Below, piece by piece: positions 24,925 through 33,067 of a stretch of 64,000 bases of DNA (the first letter of the stretch is position 1; every line of letters starts with the position of its first letter). The stretch comes from Micromonospora sp. RHAY321 (lineage in GTDB: Bacteria > Actinomycetota > Actinomycetes > Mycobacteriales > Micromonosporaceae): assembly GCF_023896955.1 (NCBI RefSeq), contig NZ_JAMHIW010000021.1, positions 1 through 64,000 of the forward strand, read 5' to 3'. The notes under the pieces were generated by a model. That model ran no database searches and was not told where the DNA came from. It worked only from the letters and a program-made list of their open reading frames with translations. The translations under genes and the position numbers were made by a program.

Positions 24925-25341
24925 ATGACAACGGTCGGAGAGTTCATGACGACCCGGTTGGTGACGATGGACGGCAACGACACGCTCACCGCGGCCGCGC
25001 AGGAGATGCGCGACAGTGCGATCGGTGACGTGGTGGTGACTGATGGCGACAATGTGGTCGGCATCGTTACGGACCGGGACATCACGGTCCGTGGTGTCGC
25101 GGAGAGCATGGACCCGGGCTCGACCCGGCTGAACCAGATCACCACTCGCGATGTGGTGACGGTGAGCCAGTACGACGACGCGGTGGCCGCCGCGGACCTG
25201 ATGCGTACCTACGCCGTACGCCGGCTGCCGGTGATCGACGACGGCCGTCTGGTCGGCCTGGTCTCGATGGGCGACCTCGCGGTCGAGCGCGAGCCGCAGT
25301 CGGTGCTGGCCGACATCAGCGCCGACGATCCGAACAACTGA
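24925..25341 (+). CDS. CBS-domain pair protein
   Basis: A 138-aa protein made almost entirely of two CBS motifs (about 7-60 and 70-128): FMTTRLVTMDGNDTLTAAAQEM...DNVVGIVTDRDITVR and TTRDVVTVSQYDDAVAAADLMRTYAVRRLPVIDDGRLVGLVSMGDLA. Such stand-alone proteins bind adenine nucleotides and act as energy sensors. GAGAGGGGAG precedes the ATG. A hairpin terminator follows. Confidence 0.9.
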   Translation: MTTVGEFMTTRLVTMDGNDTLTAAAQEMRDSAIGDVVVTDGDNVVGIVTDRDITVRGVAESMDPGSTRLNQITTRDVVTVSQYDDAVAAADLMRTYAVRRLPVIDDGRLVGLVSMGDLAVEREPQSVLADISADDPNN

Positions 25342-25356
25342 CCGTCCGCCGCGGGC

Positions 25357-25389
25357 GCGCCGGCTCTCCCCCGTGGGGAGGGCCGGCGC
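25357..25389. terminator. Bidirectional terminator
   Basis: GCGCCGGC/GCCGGCGC outer and CTCCCC/GGGGAG inner pairs form a long stem between the converging CBS and AlkZ-like genes. Confidence 0.7.
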
Positions 25390-25396
25390 TGCGTCG

Positions 25397-26503
25397 TCAG
25401 GCCGGCTCGACCTGGACGCGTACGTCGGTGGCGGCGCGCGTGGCGGCCACCGTCGCGGCCTCGGCGTCGACCTCGCGCCGCAGCCGGCCCGACAGCGGCG
25501 ACCACGGGCTGACCGTCAGCTCCAGCCGCCCCTTTCCGGCCTGCCGTGCCCGCCAGGTGCCCACCACCTCGCCGTCCGCCAGCAGCGCGCCGGGATTGCC
25601 GATCGCCCGCCACAGCTGCCGCTGGTGCTCGCGCTCCGGCACCAGCAGGTCACGGTCGCGGCCGGCGAGGAACGGGTCGCCCGGCGGCAGCAGCCGCACC
25701 AGCCGTGGCGCGGGCGCGCCGGTCAACGCGTCGAGCGCGTCGGCCGGCAGCCAGGCGGCCCGGCCGTCGACGCGTACCTCGGCCAGGCCCGCCGGCCAGA
25801 CGCGGCGCAGCTCCGTCACGGCGCAGCCGAGGAAACCGGCCGCGTCGGCCGGGGTGGCGGGGCCGAGCAGCCGCAGGTAGGTCGTCACCACCTCGGCGGT
25901 GTGGGCCGCCGAGGCGGGCGGACCGGGCCAGTCAGCCAACGGTGCGAGCCGGGCGGCGCGGCCGGTCACCACCAGGCGCACCCCGCCGGCGAGCCCGGCC
26001 TGCTGGAACACCGATCCGGAGATGTGCCGCGCCCCGCAGGGCCGGCAGTCGTAGGTCAACTCGGCGGGAACCCGGTCGGAGGCCGCCCGGCTGACCACAC
26101 CGCGCTCCAACTCGGTGGTGACCACCGCCTGGAACGCCTCGGCCGTGGCCCGGAACGCCGCCAGCCCGAGTCGGGCACCCGCACCGATCTGCCCGGGGAT
26201 CCGGCGGGTGGCGTCGGCGTCACTGAGCGGCCAGATGGCCGCGGCCAGGGTCGGCAGCTCGGCGCGCCGGTGCAGGTGCGGTGCACCACGCATCGACCAG
26301 ACCAGCTCCAGCCGATCGTCCGGCCCGGTCGCACCGCGCGCCGCCAGCGCCTGCCGAGCCGCGCCGTAGGGCGTGTCCTGCACGCCGAGGGCCAGCACCG
26401 CCAGGTCGCCCGGCCGCCGGCCGCCGGAGCGGTCGAGCTGCTGGGCCGCCACCCGGTAGGCCAGCACCTGCCGCCGGTCGACCTCGGGTGTCCGCACCGT
26501 CAT
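25397..26503 (-). CDS. Winged-helix DNA-binding protein (AlkZ-like, HTH_42)
   Basis: A 368-aa protein of the HTH_42 family, which includes DNA glycosylases such as AlkZ that unhook alkylated bases or crosslinks. Family features: VLAYRVAAQQLD at the N-terminus, GVQDTPYGAARQAL, WSMRGAPHLHRR near 70-80, and LLPPGDPFLAGRDRDLLVP in the last third. The QQLD stretch sits where AlkZ carries its catalytic QxQ/QxD element, so glycosylase activity is plausible but unproven. GGGAGGGGC precedes ATG 26503. Confidence 0.8.
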   Translation of the reverse strand: MTVRTPEVDRRQVLAYRVAAQQLDRSGGRRPGDLAVLALGVQDTPYGAARQALAARGATGPDDRLELVWSMRGAPHLHRRAELPTLAAAIWPLSDADATRRIPGQIGAGARLGLAAFRATAEAFQAVVTTELERGVVSRAASDRVPAELTYDCRPCGARHISGSVFQQAGLAGGVRLVVTGRAARLAPLADWPGPPASAAHTAEVVTTYLRLLGPATPADAAGFLGCAVTELRRVWPAGLAEVRVDGRAAWLPADALDALTGAPAPRLVRLLPPGDPFLAGRDRDLLVPEREHQRQLWRAIGNPGALLADGEVVGTWRARQAGKGRLELTVSPWSPLSGRLRREVDAEAATVAATRAATDVRVQVEPA

Positions 26504-26718
26504 GCGCCCCTCCCGTCCCGGATGTCCCGTCGCTCCCGTTCCGATGCCCGGCACGCTACCCGGCCTCCCCGACACCGCCCGGCGGCTCACCCGATCCGGG
26601 CGAGGTTGGCCGGGGAGCAGGCGGGGACCCGTGCGGGGACGTGCGAAGCCGGCCGTCCGTGCGACGCGAGCGCGCCGGGTGGGATCCCGGACCGGCCAAC
26701 TGGGGAGGAGTGGACCCG

Positions 26719-27090
26719 ATGGTGGACGCGACCACGAGGTTCTTCGAGGACCTGGACCGGCGGGGGTACGAACCCCTGCTGGCGAAGGCCTCCGGGACGC
26801 TGCGCATCGACCTGAGCGAGGGGGCGCAGACCCGGCACTGGCTGCTGACGATCGACCACGGCCGGCTGAACGTGAGCCAGGAGGACCGGGAGGCCGACAC
26901 GGTCATCGGGACCAGCCCGCAGCTCTTCGAGGACCTCGCCGCGGGCCGCGAACACGGCCTGGCGGCCCTGTTGCGGGGGGACATGACGGTGCTGGGCGAC
27001 GCCCGGCTGGTGGTGCAGGTGGAGAGGATCTTCCCGGGCTCCCCGGACTCCCTCGGGCCGCGCCGGCGCTTCACCGGGGAGGTGCGCTGA
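26719..27090 (+). CDS. SCP2 sterol-binding-domain protein
   Basis: A 123-aa single-domain SCP2-like protein: LLAKASGTLRIDLSEGAQTRHWLLTIDHGRLNVSQEDREADTVIGTSPQLFEDLAAGREHGLAALLRGDMTVLGDARLVVQVERIFP. The family binds lipids in a hydrophobic tunnel. GGGGAGGAG precedes ATG 26719. The stop overlaps the start of the glucosidase gene (TGATG), so the two are translationally coupled, an odd pairing of a lipid-binding fold with a glycan hydrolase. Confidence 0.85.
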   Translation: MVDATTRFFEDLDRRGYEPLLAKASGTLRIDLSEGAQTRHWLLTIDHGRLNVSQEDREADTVIGTSPQLFEDLAAGREHGLAALLRGDMTVLGDARLVVQVERIFPGSPDSLGPRRRFTGEVR

Positions 27091-29150
27091 TGGGTCAGAG
27101 CAACACGATCCGGATCCTGGACGGCAACACGTTCGTCGTCTGCGAGGACACCGGCGACATCGAGGCGACGCCGAGCGAGCCGACCGGGCTGTTCTCCATC
27201 GACACGCGGTTTCTGTCCACCTGGGTGCTGACCGTTAACGGCGAGCGGCTCAACTCCCTGTCCTTCGACGACCTCCAGTACTTCGAGTCGCGGTTCTTCC
27301 TCGTGCCGGGGGTGGCGACCCACTACATCGACGCGAAACTGTCGATCATTCGGGAGCGGTCGGTCGGCGGGAGCTTCCGGGAGCAGATCACCATCCTGAA
27401 CCACGACGAGAAGCCGGTCGACCTGGAGATCCGGATGGACGCGGCGTCGGACTTCGCCGACCTGTTCCAGGTCAAGGACGAGATCGTGAACAAGAAGGGC
27501 GAGATCTACTCCGAGGTCGAGGCGGACCAGCTGCGGCTGGGCTACCGCCGGGGCAACTTCGTACGGGAGACGTCGATCTCCTCGTCGATGGCGGCCCGCT
27601 ACGACAGCAAGGGGTTCGCGTACACCGTCCACCTGGAGCCCAACGAGCAGTGGGAGACGGCGATCCAGGTCGAGACCCACGCGGTGGGACCCGGCGGCCG
27701 GGACCTGCGCTTCGGCCTGCGGGTGCACGGCGACGAACGGCTCGCCCTCCAGCACGACCTGGAGAGGTGGATCGCGGAGGCACCCAAGGTCAACAGTGAG
27801 CACGGCCGCGTGGCCAGCACGTACCGGCGTAGCCTGATCGACCTGGCGGCGCTGCGCTTCTCGCCGCTGTCGCTCGGTGGCGCCACCCTGCCGGCCGCCG
27901 GCCTGCCCTGGTTCATGACGATGTTCGGCCGGGACAGCATCCTCACCTGCCTGCAGACGCTGCCGTTCACCCCGCAACTGTCCAAGACCACGCTGCGCAT
28001 CCTGGCGTCCCTGCAGGGCAGCCGGTTCGACGACTTCCGCGACGAGGACCCCGGGCGGATCCTGCACGAGATGCGCTACGGCGAGACCGCCTCGTTCGAG
28101 GAGCAGCCGCACTCGCCGTACTACGGCTCGGTGGACGCGACGCCGCTGTTCGTCGTGCTGCTCGACGAGTACGAGCGCTGGAGCGGTGACGTCGCGCTGG
28201 TGAAGGAGCTGGAGCGGGAGTCCCGGGCGGCCCTGAGGTGGATCGACGACTACGCCGACCTGGTGGGCAGCGGCTACATCTGGTACGAGCGGCGCAACAC
28301 CGACACCGGCCTGGAGAACCAGTGCTGGAAGGACTCCTGGGACTCGATCTCCTACCGGGACGGCACGCTGCCGCCGTTCCCGCGCGCCACCTGCGAGGTG
28401 CAGGGGTACGCGTACGACGCGAAAGTCCGTGGCGCTCGCCTCGCCAGGGAGTTCTGGGACGACCCGGAGTTCGCCGACCAGCTGGAGCGGGAGGCGATGG
28501 AGCTGAAGCAGCGGTTCAACCGGGACTGGTGGGTGGAGGACGGTGAGTACTACGCCCTGGCCCTGGACCCGGACGGCCGCCAGTGCGACGTCCTCAGCTC
28601 GAACATCGGCCACCTGCTGTGGAGTGGGATCGTCGAACCGGAGCGGGCGGAGAAGCTCGCGCAGCACCTGGTGGGGCCACGGCTCTTCACCGGGTGGGGG
28701 GTGCGAACGCTGGCCGAGGGGGAGGCCCGGTACAACCCGATCGGCTACCACAACGGCACGATCTGGCCGTTCGACAACTCCTTCATCGCCTGGGGTCTGC
28801 GCCGGTACGGCTTCGCGGAGGAGGCCGCCACCATCGCCAACGGCATCCTGGACGCGGCGACCTACTTCGACGGGCGGCTGCCGGAGGCGTTCGGCGGCTA
28901 TCCGCGGGAGCTGACGAAGTTCCCGGTGGAGTATCCGACGGCGTGCAGCCCGCAGGCCTGGTCGACCGGTACGCCGTTGCTGCTGCTGCGCACCATGCTC
29001 GGCTTGGAGCCGCACGAGGGGCACCTGGCGGTCGAACCACGGCTGCCGATAGGGATGGGCCGGATCGAGGTGCTGGACATCCCGGGCCGCTGGGGGCGGG
29101 TGGACGCGTTCGCCCGGGGGCGGCTGGACCTGCACAAGCTCACCGACTGA
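27090..29150 (+). CDS. Amylo-alpha-1,6-glucosidase-like (glycogen debranching) protein
   Basis: A 686-aa cytoplasmic protein. The N-terminal beta-rich domain (about 5-225; ILDGNTFVVCEDTGDI...GLFSIDTRFLSTWVLTVNG) is the debranching-enzyme N-terminal domain. The C-terminal (alpha/alpha)6 barrel (about 240-660) carries GLPWFMTMFGRDSI, YYGSVDATPLFV, ENQCWKDSWDSI and YHNGTIWPFDNSFIAWGLRRYG with acidic catalytic candidates. The type acts on alpha-1,6 branch points or related oligosaccharides. It is coupled to the SCP2 gene by TGATG overlap, and a hairpin terminator follows. Confidence 0.92.
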   Translation: MGQSNTIRILDGNTFVVCEDTGDIEATPSEPTGLFSIDTRFLSTWVLTVNGERLNSLSFDDLQYFESRFFLVPGVATHYIDAKLSIIRERSVGGSFREQITILNHDEKPVDLEIRMDAASDFADLFQVKDEIVNKKGEIYSEVEADQLRLGYRRGNFVRETSISSSMAARYDSKGFAYTVHLEPNEQWETAIQVETHAVGPGGRDLRFGLRVHGDERLALQHDLERWIAEAPKVNSEHGRVASTYRRSLIDLAALRFSPLSLGGATLPAAGLPWFMTMFGRDSILTCLQTLPFTPQLSKTTLRILASLQGSRFDDFRDEDPGRILHEMRYGETASFEEQPHSPYYGSVDATPLFVVLLDEYERWSGDVALVKELERESRAALRWIDDYADLVGSGYIWYERRNTDTGLENQCWKDSWDSISYRDGTLPPFPRATCEVQGYAYDAKVRGARLAREFWDDPEFADQLEREAMELKQRFNRDWWVEDGEYYALALDPDGRQCDVLSSNIGHLLWSGIVEPERAEKLAQHLVGPRLFTGWGVRTLAEGEARYNPIGYHNGTIWPFDNSFIAWGLRRYGFAEEAATIANGILDAATYFDGRLPEAFGGYPRELTKFPVEYPTACSPQAWSTGTPLLLLRTMLGLEPHEGHLAVEPRLPIGMGRIEVLDIPGRWGRVDAFARGRLDLHKLTD

Positions 29151-29177
29151 CCCGCGCCGGCCAACCGGTCCGGACGC

Positions 29178-29213
29178 ACCGGCGGCGACGCGCGGTTCGG
29201 CGTCGCCGCCGGT
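29178..29213 (+). terminator. Terminator after the glucosidase gene
   Basis: ACCGGCGGCGACGC and GCGTCGCCGCCGGT form a perfect 14-bp stem with an 8-nt loop, 27 bp after the stop. Confidence 0.75.
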
Positions 29214-29256
29214 CGCCGCCCAGGCGATCCCCAGGCGGGCAGGGTAGATTCTGCGG

Positions 29257-30009
29257 ATGCCGGAGCTCGTGTACCCGCCCGTTATCGCCGCCGCCAAGAC
29301 GATGTTCCGGGTCCTCGACCTGAAGATCACCATCGAGGGCGCCCACCACGTACCCCGCACCGGCGGGGCCGTGCTGGCCAGCAACCACGTCAGCTACCTC
29401 GACTTCATCTTCGCCGGCCTGGGCGCGAACGCGTCGGGTCGGCTGGTCCGGTTCATGGCCAAGGAGTCGGTCTTCGCGCACCGCATCGGCGGTCCGTTGA
29501 TGCGCGGCATGAAGCACATCCCGGTGGACCGGCAGGCCGGGGCGGCCTCGTTCCGCGCGGCCGTGGGCGCGCTCAAGCGCGGCGAGGTGGTCGGCGTCTT
29601 CCCCGAGGCGACGATCAGTCGGTCGTTCACCGTCAAGGAGCTCAAGAGCGGCACCGTGCGGATGGCCCGTTCGGCGAAGGTGCCGGTGCTGCCGGTGGCG
29701 CTGTGGGGCACCCAGCGGCTCTGGACGAAGGGCCGTCCACGCACCCTCACCCGCCGGCACACCCCGATCACCATCCTGATCGGCGAGCCGATCGAGCCGG
29801 CGGACTTCCCGGACCCGAACGTGCTGGCCGCCGAGCTGACCACCCGGCTCAGCGCGCTCGTCGACCGGGCCCAGCGGGAGTACCCGGACTCGCCGGCCGG
29901 CCCGGACGACACCTGGTGGCAGCCGGCGCACCTGGGCGGCAGCGCACCGACACCGGAGGAGGCCGCCGCCCTGGACGCCGCCGGTGAGCACCACGCCCCC
30001 AGCGCCTGA
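29257..30009 (+). CDS. 1-acylglycerol-3-phosphate O-acyltransferase family protein
   Basis: A 250-aa PlsC-type acyltransferase that probably makes phosphatidic acid at the membrane. Motif I is NHVSYLD (HxxxxD) near 47-53 and motif III is FPEAT near 121. The C-terminal 40 residues are a Pro/Ala-rich tail. TAGATT lies 6 nt before the ATG, so the mRNA is probably leaderless. It is a lone gene after the glucosidase terminator. Confidence 0.9.
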   Translation: MPELVYPPVIAAAKTMFRVLDLKITIEGAHHVPRTGGAVLASNHVSYLDFIFAGLGANASGRLVRFMAKESVFAHRIGGPLMRGMKHIPVDRQAGAASFRAAVGALKRGEVVGVFPEATISRSFTVKELKSGTVRMARSAKVPVLPVALWGTQRLWTKGRPRTLTRRHTPITILIGEPIEPADFPDPNVLAAELTTRLSALVDRAQREYPDSPAGPDDTWWQPAHLGGSAPTPEEAAALDAAGEHHAPSA

Positions 30010-30089
30010 CCGGGCGGTGACCGGATCGTTCCGCATCCGGGCATGATGGTGTCTGCCGTCGCGGCGGCCACCCCGCCAGGATCGGAACC

Positions 30090-30698
30090 ATGAGCAGAGC
30101 AGCACTCGTCGTGATCGACGTCCAGGAGTCCTTCCGCCAGCGCCCGATCTGGGCGTACGGCTCCAACCCCGACCTGGTCCGGCAGGTCGACCGGCTGGTC
30201 GCCGCGGCGCGGGAACGCGGCGACCTGGTGGTCTGGGTCCTGCACGCCGAGCCGGGCACGGGCGGGGTGTTCGACCCGGCCAGCGGGCACGTACGGCTGA
30301 TCGAGGGCCTGGCCCCGGTCGACGGCGAGCCGACACTGGTGAAGACCGCGCACAACGCGTTCACCACCACCAATCTCCAGCAACTGCTCACCCAGGCCGG
30401 GGTGCACGACCTCACCGTCTGTGGCATCCGCACCGAGCAGTGCGTCGAGACCACCACCAGGGTCGGCTCGGACCTCGGCTACCGGATGACGTTCGTCACC
30501 GACGCCACGCTGACCTTCCCCATCCCGCACCGGGACGTGCCGGAGACCGCCACGGTCGAGGAGATCCTCGCCGACCCGCGCACCCTCGGCGTCGAGCAGA
30601 TCGTCTCCCGCACCGAGTACGCGCTGGCCGGCCGCTTCGCGACCATCCGGACGGTGGACGAGTTGACGGCTTCGACCCTGACCGGCGCCCGAGGCTGA
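30090..30698 (+). CDS. Isochorismatase-family cysteine hydrolase
   Basis: A 202-aa hydrolase with the complete triad D10 (VVIDVQ), K85 (LVKTAHNAF) and C118 (GIRTEQCVETT). The substrate is unknown; the family includes nicotinamidases and N-carbamoyl amidohydrolases. CAGGAT lies 7 nt before the ATG, suggesting a leaderless mRNA. The GlxA-type regulator gene starts 4 nt after its stop, the usual regulator-target pairing for this family. Confidence 0.92.
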   Translation: MSRAALVVIDVQESFRQRPIWAYGSNPDLVRQVDRLVAAARERGDLVVWVLHAEPGTGGVFDPASGHVRLIEGLAPVDGEPTLVKTAHNAFTTTNLQQLLTQAGVHDLTVCGIRTEQCVETTTRVGSDLGYRMTFVTDATLTFPIPHRDVPETATVEEILADPRTLGVEQIVSRTEYALAGRFATIRTVDELTASTLTGARG

Positions 30699-30702
30699 CG
30701 AG

Positions 30703-31683
30703 ATGACCCGGGTCGTCTTCCTGCTGGTCCCGCAGCTGCACCTGCTGGACCTCGCCGGGCCGGCCCAGGTCTTCTCCAGCGCCGCCGACCTCGGGTACGA
30801 CTACCGGCTGCACTACGTCGCCGAGCGGGAGCAGGTGCCCACGGTGCAGGGCGTACCGCTGGTCGCCGAGACCCGATGGCCCGAGCTGACCCCGGACGAC
30901 CTGGTGCTGGTGCCCGGTTGGCGACCCTCGGCGCACGGCCCGCAGGGGCCGGTGTCGCCGGCCGACCTGCGGAGGCTCGCCGACCACCACGCGGGCGGCG
31001 GCACCGTGGCCAGCGTCTGCGCGGGCGCGTACGCCCTCGGTCGGGCCGGGTTGCTCGACGGCCGGCGCTGCACCACCCACCACGAGGTGCAGGACGACCT
31101 GGCCCGCCGGCACCCGGCGGCCCTGGTGGCCCGTGACGTGCTCTACGTGGTCGACGACCGGGTCGTCACCTCGGCGGGCATCGCCAGCGGCATCGACGTG
31201 GCGCTGCACCTGGTGGCCACGCGGCACGGCCCGGCGACCGCCGCCCGGATCGCCCGCACGCTGGTCGTCTACGCCCGCCGCAACGGGCACGAGCAGCAGG
31301 CCAGCGCGATGATGCGGCACCGCTCGCACCTGTCCGACGCGGTGCACCGGGTGCAGGATCTGATCGACAGCCGGTACGCCGAGCCGCTGCCACTGGCCGA
31401 CCTGGCCGCGGCCGGCGGCGTGGCGGAACGGACGCTGACCCGGCTGTTCCGCGCGACCACCGGGCTGACCCCGCTCGGCTACCAGCAGTTGCTGCGGGTG
31501 GAACGCGCCGAGCACCTGATCGGGCACGGCACGACCATGGAGTCCGCCGCGCGGACGGTCGGCTTCACCGACGCCCGGATGCTGCGCCGCCTGCGAGCCC
31601 GGTCCACGAGGTCGGCTCCGGCCCCGAACGGTAGTAGTCGTCCCGGGACCGGAACTCCACCGGCAGCGAGCCCGGCAGGGTGA
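30703..31683 (+). CDS. GlxA-family transcriptional regulator (DJ-1/PfpI + AraC)
   Basis: A 326-aa regulator. Residues about 5-170 are a DJ-1/PfpI-like sensor domain with the elbow VASVCAGAYALG, and about 205-305 form an AraC-type double helix-turn-helix (LADLAAAGGVAERTLTRLFRATTG...GYQQLLRVERAEHLI...ARTVGFTDARMLRRLR). It is co-transcribed with the isochorismatase gene and most likely controls it. The last 119 bp overlap, antisense, the convergent gene at 31565; the tail after about residue 300 looks unstructured and may be non-essential. Confidence 0.88.
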   Translation: MTRVVFLLVPQLHLLDLAGPAQVFSSAADLGYDYRLHYVAEREQVPTVQGVPLVAETRWPELTPDDLVLVPGWRPSAHGPQGPVSPADLRRLADHHAGGGTVASVCAGAYALGRAGLLDGRRCTTHHEVQDDLARRHPAALVARDVLYVVDDRVVTSAGIASGIDVALHLVATRHGPATAARIARTLVVYARRNGHEQQASAMMRHRSHLSDAVHRVQDLIDSRYAEPLPLADLAAAGGVAERTLTRLFRATTGLTPLGYQQLLRVERAEHLIGHGTTMESAARTVGFTDARMLRRLRARSTRSAPAPNGSSRPGTGTPPAASPAG

Positions 31684-32281
31684 CCCGGCTGTCCCCGGCG
31701 AGCCACCCGGTGCCGGCCCGCAGCAGCAGCACGTCGCGCTCCTGAGCGGAGAGGTCGACCATCTGCGGATGGGTGAGCCGGAACATGGCCACCGCCCGGC
31801 GGACCTGCCGGGCCAGCGCGACGATCTCCGCGGTCGACCCGCCGAGGGCCAACGCCGGCTGCTGGATGGTGCGCAGCGCGTCGCAGACGATCAGCAGCTG
31901 CGTGGTGCCGTCCGACCCGGCCCGGGGCAGCTCCAACCGGGACGGCCACTGCCAGCGGATCTGGCCGCTCATCAGGCCGGCCAGCCGACCCACCGTTCGG
32001 ATCGACCCGTCGGTGACCAGGGACATCTGCGACCCGGTGCCCACCCAGCAGATCCGCTGGTCGGTCACCGTCACCGTCACGGGCGCGGGCAGCCGCCAGC
32101 CACGCCACGACTCGGTGGGCCCGAGCAGGTAACCCGCCACGAGCAACCGGTACCGGCCGAGCACCCGCTCGCCGGGCACCGGGCGCAGGTCGTGACGACG
32201 GTCCAGGGCCGGCCCCACATCGTCGTCCGGCGCGTCGAACCGGTGGGGGCCGATGAAGAAGGGGGACGCGTCGGCGTGCAT
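31565..32281 (-). CDS. Hypothetical cytoplasmic protein (238 aa)
   Basis: No family recognised. The middle (about 40-170) alternates beta strands (VTVTVTDQRICWVGTGSQMSLVTDGSIRTVGRL) with helices, recalling a PH-like fold, and the C-terminus has DLSAQERDVLLLRAGTGWLAGDSRVTLPG. ATG 32281 is 8 nt after GGGAGG. Its 3' end overlaps the GlxA gene antisense by 119 bp. It lies next to a two-component operon in the same direction but separated from it by about 70 bp. Confidence 0.65.
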   Translation of the reverse strand: MHADASPFFIGPHRFDAPDDDVGPALDRRHDLRPVPGERVLGRYRLLVAGYLLGPTESWRGWRLPAPVTVTVTDQRICWVGTGSQMSLVTDGSIRTVGRLAGLMSGQIRWQWPSRLELPRAGSDGTTQLLIVCDALRTIQQPALALGGSTAEIVALARQVRRAVAMFRLTHPQMVDLSAQERDVLLLRAGTGWLAGDSRVTLPGSLPVEFRSRDDYYRSGPEPTSWTGLAGGAASGRR

Positions 32282-32353
32282 CGTCACGACCTCCCGGTCA
32301 GCTGGCTGTGGTGTGAAGCCTCGCGGATCCGGGAGCGGCTGTCATGACGCCCG

Positions 32354-33067
32354 TTAGGGGGTCGGCCGGTCGTACGTCGCGTGTGACCGGTAGATGCCGA
32401 TCTCCTCCGGGCGGACGAGGCCGTCCTCGATCGCCCGGGCGAGCAGCGCCGCCTTTGTGGCAGCCGGCCGCCCCGCCCGGGTGTACTTGATCCGCGCGCG
32501 GTCGACGTACTGCTTGACGGTGTGTTCGCTGATCTGCATCCGGCGGGCCACCGACGCCTTGGACATCGACTGGAACCAGAGCAGCAGCGCCTCGCGTTCC
32601 TTGTCGGACAGCATCGGCCGGTCCGGTCGCGGGTCGCCGACCATCGCGCCGGCCAGCGCCGGCGGCACGTACGGGCGGTCACTCGCCGCCGCCAGCACGG
32701 TCGCCACGCAGTGCTCCCGCCCCTCGTGCTTGGCCAGGAACGCGACCGCCCCGGCGTCCAGCGCGGCGAGCATCGTCTCCGGGTCGGTGTGCTCGGAGTA
32801 GACCACCACCCGCCGCCCGGCGGCACTCAGCTCGGCCAGCTTGCCCAGCGCCATCCGGCCGTGCAGCCGCAGGTCGAGCAGGACCACGTCGGCGTCCGGC
32901 GCCGCCCGCAGCACCTCGTCCGGGTCGTCACCGGTGGCCAGCACGGTCAGCCTCGGCTCGGTCGCGAGCCAGGCGCGCACCCCGTCGACCACCACCGGGT
33001 GGTCGTCGACGATGGCCACCCCGATCGGCCGTTCGCCGGTCACTTCCGCCACCGGGTCTGCGCCCAT
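32354..33067 (-). CDS. LuxR/NarL-family response regulator
   Basis: A 237-aa response regulator. The receiver domain has D21/D22 (VAIVDDHP) and phospho-acceptor D65 (VVLLDLRL). The C-terminal HTH (LSDKEREALLLWFQSMSKASVARRMQISEHTVKQYVDRARIKYTRAG) is LuxR type. It overlaps the upstream degenerate kinase gene by 28 bp and is the last gene of a three-gene two-component operon that starts at 35452. Confidence 0.9.
   Translation of the reverse strand: MGADPVAEVTGERPIGVAIVDDHPVVVDGVRAWLATEPRLTVLATGDDPDEVLRAAPDADVVLLDLRLHGRMALGKLAELSAAGRRVVVYSEHTDPETMLAALDAGAVAFLAKHEGREHCVATVLAAASDRPYVPPALAGAMVGDPRPDRPMLSDKEREALLLWFQSMSKASVARRMQISEHTVKQYVDRARIKYTRAGRPAATKAALLARAIEDGLVRPEEIGIYRSHATYDRPTP

Noticed and set aside
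26556..29384. 942-codon minus-strand ORF
   Set aside because: It lies antisense to the SCP2 and glucosidase genes and reads as low-complexity Arg/Val/Gly; such long open shadows are normal in very GC-rich DNA.
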